In this document: positions 1 to 7,399 of the stretch, piece after piece
Layout: the number at the start of each line of letters is the position of its first letter
How positions within the stretch are numbered: the first letter of the stretch is position 1
DNA from: Chloroflexota bacterium
Lineage (GTDB): Bacteria > Chloroflexota > Dehalococcoidia > SAR202 > UBA826
DNA length: 22,430 nt
Direction of reading: 5' to 3'
Assembly: GCA_002696685.1 (NCBI GenBank)
Contig: NZSI01000043.1
Coordinates: 2,475-24,904 of the forward strand
Notes under the pieces: model-generated
What the model was told of the DNA's origin: nothing
The model's database searches: none
Seen by the model: only the letters and a program-made list of their open reading frames with translations
Program-made: the position numbers and the translations under genes

Positions 1-708
1 GTTTTCAATGAGTCAGGTGAGTTTCTAAAGCATTGGGGATCTGAGGGGGAAATGGAGGGAATGCTTAATGGGCCATCTGGAATAGTCTTTGATCGAGATA
101 ACAACGTATTCATAGCGGATTCCAGAAACCATAGAATCCAAAAATTTACGAGTGATGGGGAATTCATCAAATCCTTCGGTGAGTACGGTAGTGGAGACGG
201 GTGCTTGAACTTACCCTGGGGTTTGGGAGTAAACCAAGAAGGTGAGATTCTTGTAGCGGACTGGGGTAACGACCGCATCCAGAGATTTACCTCTAATGGT
301 GAGTTTGTAGCAAAGTATGGTTCTCCTGGCCGAGAGGAGGGAGAATTCATTAAACCTGCTGGTGTCATAGTGAACCAGGAGGGATATATATATGTGGCCG
401 ACTGGGGAAACGAGAGGGTGCAAGTATTGAGCCCCGACGGAGAATTCGTACAAAAAATCCGGGGTCAAGCTACCAATTCTGAATGGGCTGAGGATTTTTT
501 GGGGGTGAATGTGGAGGAAGCCGGTGCTAGGAAACGTGCCAATCTAGAGCCAGATATAGAGTATTTTAATGACGACCCTCATGAAGAATCATCGCATATA
601 GAAAAACTTTTTTGGGGACCTGTGTCTCTTATGCTAGATGCTGAGGACCGACTTTTCATAACTGAAACAAATAGACATCGCATTCAAGTGTTCGAGAGAG
701 ATAATTAA
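1..708 (+). CDS. NHL-repeat beta-propeller protein, 5' end outside the window
   Basis: The reading frame is open from base 1, so the true start lies upstream. The visible part holds the end of one blade and then three consecutive NHL repeats, each with the pattern hydrophobic-P-x-G, then V-x-x-x-G-x-(I/V)-(Y/F)-(V/I)-A-D, then N-(D/E)-R-(I/V)-Q. There follows a stretch of about 50 residues that is not repeat-like, rich in charged residues and containing an A-R-K-R-A-N-L segment. A final blade begins F-W-G-P-V-S and ends H-R-I-Q-V-F-E. NHL propellers generally act as binding or scaffold surfaces; a few are enzymes, and nothing here identifies a ligand. The C-terminal half closely resembles the NHL protein at 3562, including the non-repeat insertion and a shared 17-base stretch (400-416 here, 4273-4289 there). 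It lies 57 bases upstream of the DUF1501 gene, probably cotranscribed. Family call is firm; function unknown. Confidence 0.88.
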   Translation, partial: VFNESGEFLKHWGSEGEMEGMLNGPSGIVFDRDNNVFIADSRNHRIQKFTSDGEFIKSFGEYGSGDGCLNLPWGLGVNQEGEILVADWGNDRIQRFTSNGEFVAKYGSPGREEGEFIKPAGVIVNQEGYIYVADWGNERVQVLSPDGEFVQKIRGQATNSEWAEDFLGVNVEEAGARKRANLEPDIEYFNDDPHEESSHIEKLFWGPVSLMLDAEDRLFITETNRHRIQVFERDN

Positions 709-765
709 AAGGCTATATCGCATAAAATAAAGTAGTTGTTTAGAGGGCTAGTGAGGAGACTTCAA

Positions 766-1911
766 ATGGTAACAGAAACGAAACCCCGTTCCTTAGTGAT
801 CGTCCAACTTAGCGGCGGGAATGACGCCCTTAACACCGTGATCCCGTACGGGGATGGTCTTTACTACGATTGGAGAAAAGAAGTTCATATAGAACAGGAC
901 AGAGTTCTTAAAATCAATAACCAGTTAGGGTTCAATCCTGCTCTTAGGTCGATCAAAAACCTGTGGGACCATGAAAAAGTTGCTGTAATAAATGGTGTAG
1001 GCTACCCGGAACCTAATAGGTCTCATTTCCGTTCAATTGATATATGGAACACTGGAGAGTCTGTCGGAATCGGTGACTCTGGCTGGTTGGGACGCGCTTT
1101 AAGAGAAATTGATCCAAATGGTGAAAACCCTATTGCAGGTGTGAATTTCGGTAAGGGTTTACCTAGGGCATTGTCCTGTAGGGGTGTGCCAGTTGCTTCA
1201 GTTAGTGATCTAGAAAATTATGGATTGTTTCCAGACATACAGGGTGAACGGTCACGTGACCTTACCTTAAGCGCTTTTTCTCAAATATATGGCAGCGCCA
1301 TGGCACATGACAATGTAGCGCAATTCATTGGACAAACGGGGATTGATGCACTTAAAGGTGCAGATATACTTAGGACGGCTCCTACACAGTATTCGTCGGC
1401 TATTGAATATGCCAATAATCCGATCGCCCAATCCATGAAGAGTATAGCTCAGGTTCTTACTGCGGATATAGGCACTAGGGTGTTCTACACTCAACACGGG
1501 AGTTTTGACACTCACGCGGCTGAGTTAGAAACTCACACTAGACTATGGACCGAGACTTCAGACGCAATTGGCGATTTTATGGAAGATATGAAAGAGCACA
1601 ATCTGGAAGATGATGTTCTCGTATTGGTTTGGTCTGAATTTGGACGTCGCATCAAAGATAATTCGGCTGGAACTGACCATGGGTCTGGGGGAACAGCATT
1701 TGCTATAGGTGGAGCAGTAAAGGGTGGGCTATATGGGGAATATCCGTCACTGAAAGAGAGTGATCACCTTGAGGGTGATCTTCATTTTAACAACGATTTT
1801 CGCAGCATATATTCGACCATAGCTGAGAGATGGTTAGAGGTTGATCCAGCCATAGTGTCCAATGGAAATTATGAGCAACACGAGTTTATTTCACCCCTGA
1901 CTTCCAACTAA
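766..1911 (+). CDS. DUF1501 family protein
   Basis: A 381-residue member of DUF1501, a family of unknown function placed in the alkaline phosphatase/sulfatase superfamily. The family hallmarks appear in order: L-S-G-G-N-D at residues 15-20, followed by A-L-N-T and P-Y; a P-E-P-N-R-S-H-F-R-S block around 81-90; F-D-T-H at 247-250; S-E-F-G-R-R at 290-295; and G-T-D-H-G at 302-306, followed by a G-G-L-Y-G-x-x-P-S segment. The Asp and His residues in these blocks are the likely metal or catalytic positions by analogy with the superfamily. I chose ATG 766 because GAGGAG (753-758) sits seven bases upstream; a TTG at 736 would add ten residues but has no ribosome binding site. Most DUF1501 proteins begin with a twin-arginine (Tat) signal. 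This one starts directly at the first conserved strand, so it is probably cytoplasmic. The DUF1800 partner lies 2.7 kb downstream. Confidence 0.93.
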   Translation: MVTETKPRSLVIVQLSGGNDALNTVIPYGDGLYYDWRKEVHIEQDRVLKINNQLGFNPALRSIKNLWDHEKVAVINGVGYPEPNRSHFRSIDIWNTGESVGIGDSGWLGRALREIDPNGENPIAGVNFGKGLPRALSCRGVPVASVSDLENYGLFPDIQGERSRDLTLSAFSQIYGSAMAHDNVAQFIGQTGIDALKGADILRTAPTQYSSAIEYANNPIAQSMKSIAQVLTADIGTRVFYTQHGSFDTHAAELETHTRLWTETSDAIGDFMEDMKEHNLEDDVLVLVWSEFGRRIKDNSAGTDHGSGGTAFAIGGAVKGGLYGEYPSLKESDHLEGDLHFNNDFRSIYSTIAERWLEVDPAIVSNGNYEQHEFISPLTSN

Positions 1912-2049
1912 GTTTATTTTTCTCTCTGCGTGAGAGGTTCCTTCTGTAGCATCGACTTTTGACAGGCTATCTTGGCACTTCCACAAACTTGATAACCGGC
2001 TTAGGAGCTAGATTCATTACGCTTGCTTAAAGGGTGTTAGCATTTTGCA

Positions 2050-3345
2050 ATGCAATCTTTTAGAGACCTAAGGAACTGGACTCCGAAAACCAAAATATAT
2101 TACGGATGGATAATCTTAGGAGTAGCTTCCCTTGGTACATTCGCCTCCACAGGTTCTGCACAAGTTACACTTGCCGGGGTGCAGGGCTTTATATTGGCAG
2201 AAACTGGATGGGATAGAGAGTCCCTAGCTATTGGGGTGACTATAGGAACATGGACGGCCGGCATTCTAACGCCTTTGGTCGGGTATTTAGCCGATAGGAA
2301 GGGCCCCAGATTATTTATGCCAATCGCAGTTATCGTGGTCGGGGTTTGTTTTTATTTTTTGGCGGGAGCGTCAACACTATTGCAGTTCTCAGCTGCCTAC
2401 GTGATAGCTCGAGGTATAGGCACACCTGTGCTTATAAGTGTTGTACCAAGAACTGTCGCCGTGAATTTTTTTTACAGATGGAGAAATCTTGCATTAGGAC
2501 TTATATCCATGGCGAGACCCTTCTACGGGGCGATAAATGTTCAAATAATATCTCTGCTCGCCATCAGATCTAGTTGGAGAAATGGTTATCGGATAATTGG
2601 CACATATTCTATTCTGTTGTCTATTCCATTGATTTTGTTCATGAGAAAGGCTCCTGAAGAAATTGGGCTTCTACCTGATGGGGTTCGCCCAGATCCCATT
2701 AAAACAGGCGATGAGGAAGGTCAGCTGCAGATCAAAGGGGAGATTAGTTGGACCTCTTCTGAGGCGATGAAAACTAAAGCACTTTGGCTCATTGGGGTCT
2801 CCCAGTTTCTGATAATACTTACTCTGGGGAATGTAAGTTTTCAATTAGTCCCATTTCTAAATCATTTGGGCTTGTCGCTTCCCCTAGCAGCACTGGCCTG
2901 GAGCCTAACCTCCATATTGGATTCTTTTTCGCATCCATTCTGGGGTTTTATGTCTGACAAGTATTCTCCCAGGAAATTGATGTTTGTTGGGTTACCTTCC
3001 GTAATAGTGGCAACTTTTCTATTTTTGCTAGTGGATGACATTAAAGTAGCATTTGGGTTGGTTTTACTTTGGGGAACATCTAGCGGTGGGCTCGAAGTAC
3101 TTGGTGGGATGTTGTTGGCAAGCTATTACGGTCGTAATTCTTACGGAACTATTTCCGGCATCATAGGTCCGTTTCAAATCCTAGGTCTCGGGTTGGGACC
3201 GACTCTGGGCGCATTTATGTTCAAAATGACTAATGGATATGAAACTCTGTTTCTTTTTTCAGTAGCCTCTTACATCGTAGCCACTTTTTTGATAGTTATT
3301 GCCCGGAGACCCATCAAACCTTCTAACGGAATCAAATTTCCTTAA
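2050..3345 (+). CDS. MFS transporter, oxalate/formate- or monocarboxylate-type
   Basis: A 431-residue polytopic protein with about twelve hydrophobic segments and the usual central cytoplasmic loop (around residues 205-240, charged). A motif-A-like G-Y-L-A-D-R-K-G-P-R lies between predicted helices 2 and 3, and a related G-F-M-S-D-K-Y-S-P-R sits at the equivalent place in the second half, as expected for the two-fold MFS repeat. The opening Y-Y-G-W-(I/V) and the overall layout resemble the oxalate/formate antiporter and monocarboxylate subfamily, so an organic anion is a reasonable but unproven substrate. It lies between the DUF1501 gene (138 bases upstream) and the second NHL gene (216 bases downstream), all on one strand. 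The ATG at 2050 has only a distant AAGGGTG upstream, so the start is less certain than the family. Confidence 0.88.
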   Translation: MQSFRDLRNWTPKTKIYYGWIILGVASLGTFASTGSAQVTLAGVQGFILAETGWDRESLAIGVTIGTWTAGILTPLVGYLADRKGPRLFMPIAVIVVGVCFYFLAGASTLLQFSAAYVIARGIGTPVLISVVPRTVAVNFFYRWRNLALGLISMARPFYGAINVQIISLLAIRSSWRNGYRIIGTYSILLSIPLILFMRKAPEEIGLLPDGVRPDPIKTGDEEGQLQIKGEISWTSSEAMKTKALWLIGVSQFLIILTLGNVSFQLVPFLNHLGLSLPLAALAWSLTSILDSFSHPFWGFMSDKYSPRKLMFVGLPSVIVATFLFLLVDDIKVAFGLVLLWGTSSGGLEVLGGMLLASYYGRNSYGTISGIIGPFQILGLGLGPTLGAFMFKMTNGYETLFLFSVASYIVATFLIVIARRPIKPSNGIKFP

Positions 3346-3561
3346 AAGTAAATGAGATATTCTCAATGTTGTGACATATATATGGTTTAGATCAGGATCC
3401 AATATACAGTCTTTCGCAACATTTATAGCTAGCTACTGGGAAAAATTCACAAACCTCGAGTTTTTCCGGACGTGAAATCGAATTGCAAAACGTCGAATTT
3501 TAAGGAAGACTGATTTATACTCTCAACCTAAAGGTGAAATCTCTAAACCAAGAGTAAAAAA

Positions 3562-4590
3562 ATGAAAACTGTTAAGACGATGGGTATAAATAGCAATCAG
3601 CCAGTTGGCAGGGGTTTTAATTTTCCCTATGACATCGCTATCAGGGATGATCTCGGGAAATCCAGAACTATTTATCTCTTGAACCGTCCCAATTCAGCTA
3701 CCCGAATGGGAACACGAATTCAATATTTTACCTTTGAAGAGGACTGGATCGGCGAGTTTGGCAATCCTCTCGAGGATGATGAGGCAAAATTTACTAAGCC
3801 AGTCACCTTGGCTTTTGACAGTAATGGTCAACTTCATGTGACTGACGAAGCCACCGATGAAATAAAAATTTTTGATAGTGAAGGAAAATTTCAACGATCC
3901 ATTAAATTGGATTCTGACAGTCAGGAGGACGGTGAGCGATTTGGACCGGCAGGTATAGCTATTGATTCCGACGATTTCATCTATGTTTCGTCGCGGTATT
4001 TAAATCTAATACAAAAATTAACTCCAGAGGGAAGAATTGTGCTCCAATGGGGTTGCAGTGGTAATGGACCTGGTGAGTTCAATATGCCCTGGGGCATGGA
4101 TATAGATTCTCAACGGTGTCTGTACGTGGCAGATTGGAGAAATGATCGAGTTCAAAAATTTGACGCTGATGGAAGTTTTTTGAGAAGTTTTGGAGAATCG
4201 GGCAAAAAGTCAGGACAGTTTCATAGACCTTCCTCAGTGGCGGTAGACAGTAATCTAAACGTGGCAGTTGCTGACTGGGGAAACGAGAGAGTTCAGATCT
4301 TTAATAATGAGGGGTTGGTTCTAAATGTGCTTGAAGGGGATGCTACTCTCTCCCAATGGTCCCATGAGTGGCTCGATGTGAACTTGGACGAGAGGGAGGC
4401 TAGAAATAGGGCAAATCTCAAAACTTTGGATCTTCCGCGTCACTTGTCGAATGCATATCATGAAGCCTCTCAAACCGAACACAAATTTTGGGGGCCTGTT
4501 TCAGTGAAATTTGATTCAGATGACCAACTTTATGTAACGGAGCATAGCAGGCATAGAATTCAGGTATTTGAGCCGGTAGAACTAACATAA
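3562..4590 (+). CDS. NHL-repeat six-bladed beta-propeller protein
   Basis: A 342-residue protein made almost entirely of NHL-type repeats. I count six blades: an irregular first (residues about 12-65), then four blades each opening with P-x-x-(I/V/L/M)-x-(V/I/F)-D and closing with a D-x-(V/I)-x-x-F or R-V-Q-x-F strand. A charged, non-repeat insertion of about 50 residues follows (about 258-308, with A-R-N-R-A-N-L in its middle), and then a final blade starting F-W-G-P-V-S and ending H-R-I-Q-V-F-E. There is no signal peptide or membrane segment, so it is probably a cytoplasmic binding or scaffold protein; the ligand is unknown. It is paralogous to the NHL protein at the left edge. The DUF1800 gene starts 42 bases downstream and is probably cotranscribed. 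The ATG is preceded by a weak A-rich leader without a good Shine-Dalgarno. Confidence 0.9.
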   Translation: MKTVKTMGINSNQPVGRGFNFPYDIAIRDDLGKSRTIYLLNRPNSATRMGTRIQYFTFEEDWIGEFGNPLEDDEAKFTKPVTLAFDSNGQLHVTDEATDEIKIFDSEGKFQRSIKLDSDSQEDGERFGPAGIAIDSDDFIYVSSRYLNLIQKLTPEGRIVLQWGCSGNGPGEFNMPWGMDIDSQRCLYVADWRNDRVQKFDADGSFLRSFGESGKKSGQFHRPSSVAVDSNLNVAVADWGNERVQIFNNEGLVLNVLEGDATLSQWSHEWLDVNLDEREARNRANLKTLDLPRHLSNAYHEASQTEHKFWGPVSVKFDSDDQLYVTEHSRHRIQVFEPVELT

Positions 4591-4618
4591 TTTTGCAGAA
4601 TTAATAGAATTTACAAAT

Positions 4619-4633
4619 TAAGGAGAATCCTTA
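4619..4633 (+). promoter_or_regulatory. Perfect hairpin over the DUF1800 ribosome binding site
   Basis: TAAGGA (4619-4624), a GAA loop (4625-4627) and TCCTTA (4628-4633) form a perfect six-pair stem. It contains the Shine-Dalgarno AAGGAG and ends on the A of the start codon. If folded in mRNA it would mask the ribosome binding site of the DUF1800 gene. The stem is short and may simply melt under translating ribosomes from the upstream NHL gene, which ends 42 bases before. Confidence 0.4.
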
Positions 4634-6072
4634 TGGTGAGTATTAATACGGAATTGATTATCCATCTTATGAATAGAGCTGGTTTTGGAATCACTCCTGA
4701 TGAGTTGGATTCTTACTCCGAAATTTCTTATGAAAAGCTGGTAGAGAGTCTACTGGATCCCACGGAATCTTCACACATACCTGACGACATTCTTTTCCGC
4801 GACCACGTCGATCTTCATGCTTCGAGAAGCGGGGTACCCGCATATTGGGCTTATAGAATGATTTCCACGAAGTCGCCACTTGAAGAAAAAATGTCGTTAT
4901 TTTGGCACGGTATTTTTGCTACAGGCAACTCAAAGTTAAATAACCTACGAACAATCTTGAACCAAATTGAAATGTTCAGGAGGTCAGGCACTGGCAAATT
5001 TGATGATCTACTACTTGATCTGTCTCAGGACCCAGCGATGCTAATATGGCTAGATAATCAAGACAATGTCAACGAATCTATTAATGAAAACTACGGCCGA
5101 GAGATACTAGAGTTGTTTTCAATGGGAGTGGGGAACTATTCTGAAGACGATATTAAAGAGTGTGCTCGGGCATTTACGGGATGGTCAGTGGGCAACTCAG
5201 AATATATGTCTCTTATGGCCCAAAAAGATTCAATTTGGCCCTATGGACGAATAGTTTGGCATTATGATTTCAAATCTGAAATCCATGATGGAGATAATAA
5301 GGAATTCCTTGGGCAGAAGGGACCTTTCAACGGGAATGACGTAGTCCGAATAATTTGCAATCAGGAAGCAACTGCGAGATTCATTTCACGGCATTTATAC
5401 AATTTCTTTGTGGCGGATGAAGTGCCAGTGCCACAGTGGAAAGATACTCCGCCAAGGGACCCCGCAGCGATAAATACTTTAGTTGAGGCGTATTTCGAAT
5501 ACGATCATGACATCAAATCTGTTTTGAGAGTGCTCCTGACCTCAGACTTTTTCAAAGAATCTCAATATCAGAAAATTAAAAGTCCAGTTGAGCTTGTTAT
5601 TGGAACGCTTCGTTTGAGTGGGGAATACAACGATGACTCGAAAGTTGATTCCAGCATTTTTGGAGTCATCGCTGAATCTGATTATATGGGACAGGCTTTA
5701 TGCAATCCACCATCTGTTGAAGGGTGGCATACTGGAGAGGAATGGATATCTAGCGGTGCCCTTGTTGATAGGGTTAATTTTGCTTCTCAGCATATTGGTA
5801 ATCCTGACAACGATGGAGTTAAACATATCGTTGACAGAATTCGCACTGACCTGAAAGATGATGCGCACACAGTAGGTGAATTGATTGAATCTTGTGGGAA
5901 TTCGGTTGGAATAACCAGAATTTCAGAAGACACCGCTGAAGGTGTACTGGACCTTTTTTCTCAAGAGGAAGTTCAGGCGAAGGGCCAGGATGCCAAAATT
6001 CAAATTGAAGATGAGACTATCCTAAGGGTCTTGGAATTCATGGTCTCGAGTCGGGAATATCAGCTCTGTTAA
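4633..6072 (+). CDS. DUF1800 family protein
   Basis: A 479-residue member of DUF1800, a family of unknown function often encoded beside DUF1501. Visible family blocks are an N-terminal H-L-M-N-R-A-G-F-G; a W-H-G-I-F segment near residue 93; N-E-N-Y-G-R-E-(I/L)-L-E-L-F-(S/T)-x-G-V near residues 151-167, followed by A-R-A-F-T-G-W; H-D-x-x-x-K-x-F-L-G near 217-227; and C-N-P-P-S-V-E-G-W-x-x-G-x-x-W in the C-terminal half. It starts directly with the conserved helix and has no signal peptide, although the family is usually predicted to be exported. The start is fixed by AAGGAG seven to eight bases upstream, inside a small hairpin. The NHL gene just upstream is the likely operon partner. The enolase gene follows after 154 bases. 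The family call is firm; the biochemical role is unknown. Confidence 0.93.
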   Translation: MVSINTELIIHLMNRAGFGITPDELDSYSEISYEKLVESLLDPTESSHIPDDILFRDHVDLHASRSGVPAYWAYRMISTKSPLEEKMSLFWHGIFATGNSKLNNLRTILNQIEMFRRSGTGKFDDLLLDLSQDPAMLIWLDNQDNVNESINENYGREILELFSMGVGNYSEDDIKECARAFTGWSVGNSEYMSLMAQKDSIWPYGRIVWHYDFKSEIHDGDNKEFLGQKGPFNGNDVVRIICNQEATARFISRHLYNFFVADEVPVPQWKDTPPRDPAAINTLVEAYFEYDHDIKSVLRVLLTSDFFKESQYQKIKSPVELVIGTLRLSGEYNDDSKVDSSIFGVIAESDYMGQALCNPPSVEGWHTGEEWISSGALVDRVNFASQHIGNPDNDGVKHIVDRIRTDLKDDAHTVGELIESCGNSVGITRISEDTAEGVLDLFSQEEVQAKGQDAKIQIEDETILRVLEFMVSSREYQLC

Positions 6073-6226
6073 ACGATTCTTTGATAACAAAGTTCAAGAG
6101 ATCAGTTTGTTCAGTCTAGCTAGAAGATGTATCAGTAGAGTACGGGGATTCCGACTGGTGATTACTGGAAAAACTCTGGTGTAATTAGGATAAAACCACT
6201 GTATTCACGCTATCTCGAGGTGCCAT

Positions 6227-7369
6227 ATGTCAACCGACAAGATCAATATCACAAAGATAGAAGTAGTTGAATTCAACTGTGAATTGGGGCGACCCAGTAT
6301 GGGCGATGGAAGTGGGTACTGGAGAGTTCTAGGCGGGATCAAAATCCATACCAATTTAGGTATAACAGGTGAATATGTCGGAAGGCATCCATCTGAATAT
6401 GCGGGTCTTCGTCACTATGCCTCAAACCTGATGGGCCTTAATCCCCTTGAGCGGGAAAAAATTTACACTATTTCCAAGTTAGCCACGAGACAGATTGGGT
6501 TTCTAAGCATGGGGGTGTTAGATATAGCCCTGTGGGACGTGGCAGGCAAGTTTTACGAGTCCCCAATTTATGAATTATTAGGTGGATATAGAAAAAAACT
6601 GCCTACTTACGCAAGTACCTATCAGGGGGAGATAGGGACCGCCTTGGGAACCCCAGAAGCTTATGCAGAATTTGCTATCCAGTGTAAGGATCTAGGTTAT
6701 CCCGGCTTCAAAATCCATCCCATAAAGGGTGAAAATATTGATTTGGATATTAAAACGGTCTTGGCTGTTAGGTCCGCAGTGGGGGATCACATGGATTTAA
6801 TGATAGACCCAGCATGCAATTACCGAACTTTTTTAGATGCACTGAAGGTAGGGCGGGCTTGTGATGAGGCGAATTACTTATGGTATGAGGATCCCTATAG
6901 TGATGGAGGAATCTCCTCGCACGGACACTTTCAATTGAAATCTCTTATCAAAACCCCACTACTTCAGGGAGAGCATGTTCGAATGCTTGAACCGAATGTA
7001 AATTTCATGAAATCTGGTGGAACAGACTTAATCAGAGTGGATCCTGATTTCGACGGTGGTATAACTGGAGCAATGAAAATTGGGCATGCCGCTGAAGGGT
7101 TTGGTCTGGATGCTGAAATACATAATTGTGGTCCTGCTCATCGCCATGTGATGGCATCTCTCAGAAACAGTAATTACTACGAAATGGCTCTTCTTCATCC
7201 AGAAGCTCCACCAAGCGCCGTTCCTGTCTATGTAAATGGATATTCCGATGACCTCAACTCAATTGATGAACAGGGATGTGTATCGGTACCTGAAGGGCCT
7301 GGGTTGGGGGTCGAATATGACTGGGAATACATTAAGAAAAATCAAATTGCCTCAACAAATTATTGTTGA
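6227..7369 (+). CDS. Mandelate racemase/muconate lactonizing enzyme family protein (enolase superfamily), probable acid-sugar-type dehydratase
   Basis: A 380-residue enolase superfamily enzyme with an N-terminal capping domain (about 1-125) and a TIM barrel. Barrel residues visible are K162-x-H164 at the end of the second strand, metal ligands D194, E221 and E249, and an H299/D272 pair on the seventh and sixth strands in the mandelate racemase arrangement. The family abstracts the proton alpha to a carboxylate with Mg2+ stabilising the enolate. The His-Asp dyad fits dehydration or epimerisation of an acid sugar or related hydroxyacid. The second Lys of the usual K-x-K is His here, so racemisation of the mandelate type is unlikely. 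GAGGTG (6217-6222) precedes the ATG. The GGT-like gene follows after 30 bases, suggesting cotranscription. The exact substrate cannot be read from the sequence. Confidence 0.92.
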   Translation: MSTDKINITKIEVVEFNCELGRPSMGDGSGYWRVLGGIKIHTNLGITGEYVGRHPSEYAGLRHYASNLMGLNPLEREKIYTISKLATRQIGFLSMGVLDIALWDVAGKFYESPIYELLGGYRKKLPTYASTYQGEIGTALGTPEAYAEFAIQCKDLGYPGFKIHPIKGENIDLDIKTVLAVRSAVGDHMDLMIDPACNYRTFLDALKVGRACDEANYLWYEDPYSDGGISSHGHFQLKSLIKTPLLQGEHVRMLEPNVNFMKSGGTDLIRVDPDFDGGITGAMKIGHAAEGFGLDAEIHNCGPAHRHVMASLRNSNYYEMALLHPEAPPSAVPVYVNGYSDDLNSIDEQGCVSVPEGPGLGVEYDWEYIKKNQIASTNYC

Positions 7370-7399
7370 ATTTTTCTGTGGAGATTAATCTGAATTAGG

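Noticed and set aside
1922..1936. CTCTC-TGCGT-GAGAG hairpin just after the DUF1501 stop
   Set aside because: Only five pairs and no T run on either strand after the stem, so not a supportable terminator.
1959..1964. TTGACA as a -35 box before the MFS gene at 2050
   Set aside because: No acceptable -10 hexamer 16-18 bases downstream.
3478..3500. TCGAATT direct repeats 15 bases apart before the second NHL gene
   Set aside because: Seven bases only, in an AT-rich leader; not distinguishable from chance.
6079..6092. CTTTG-ATAA-CAAAG hairpin after the DUF1800 stop
   Set aside because: Five AT-rich pairs and no T run; likely chance.
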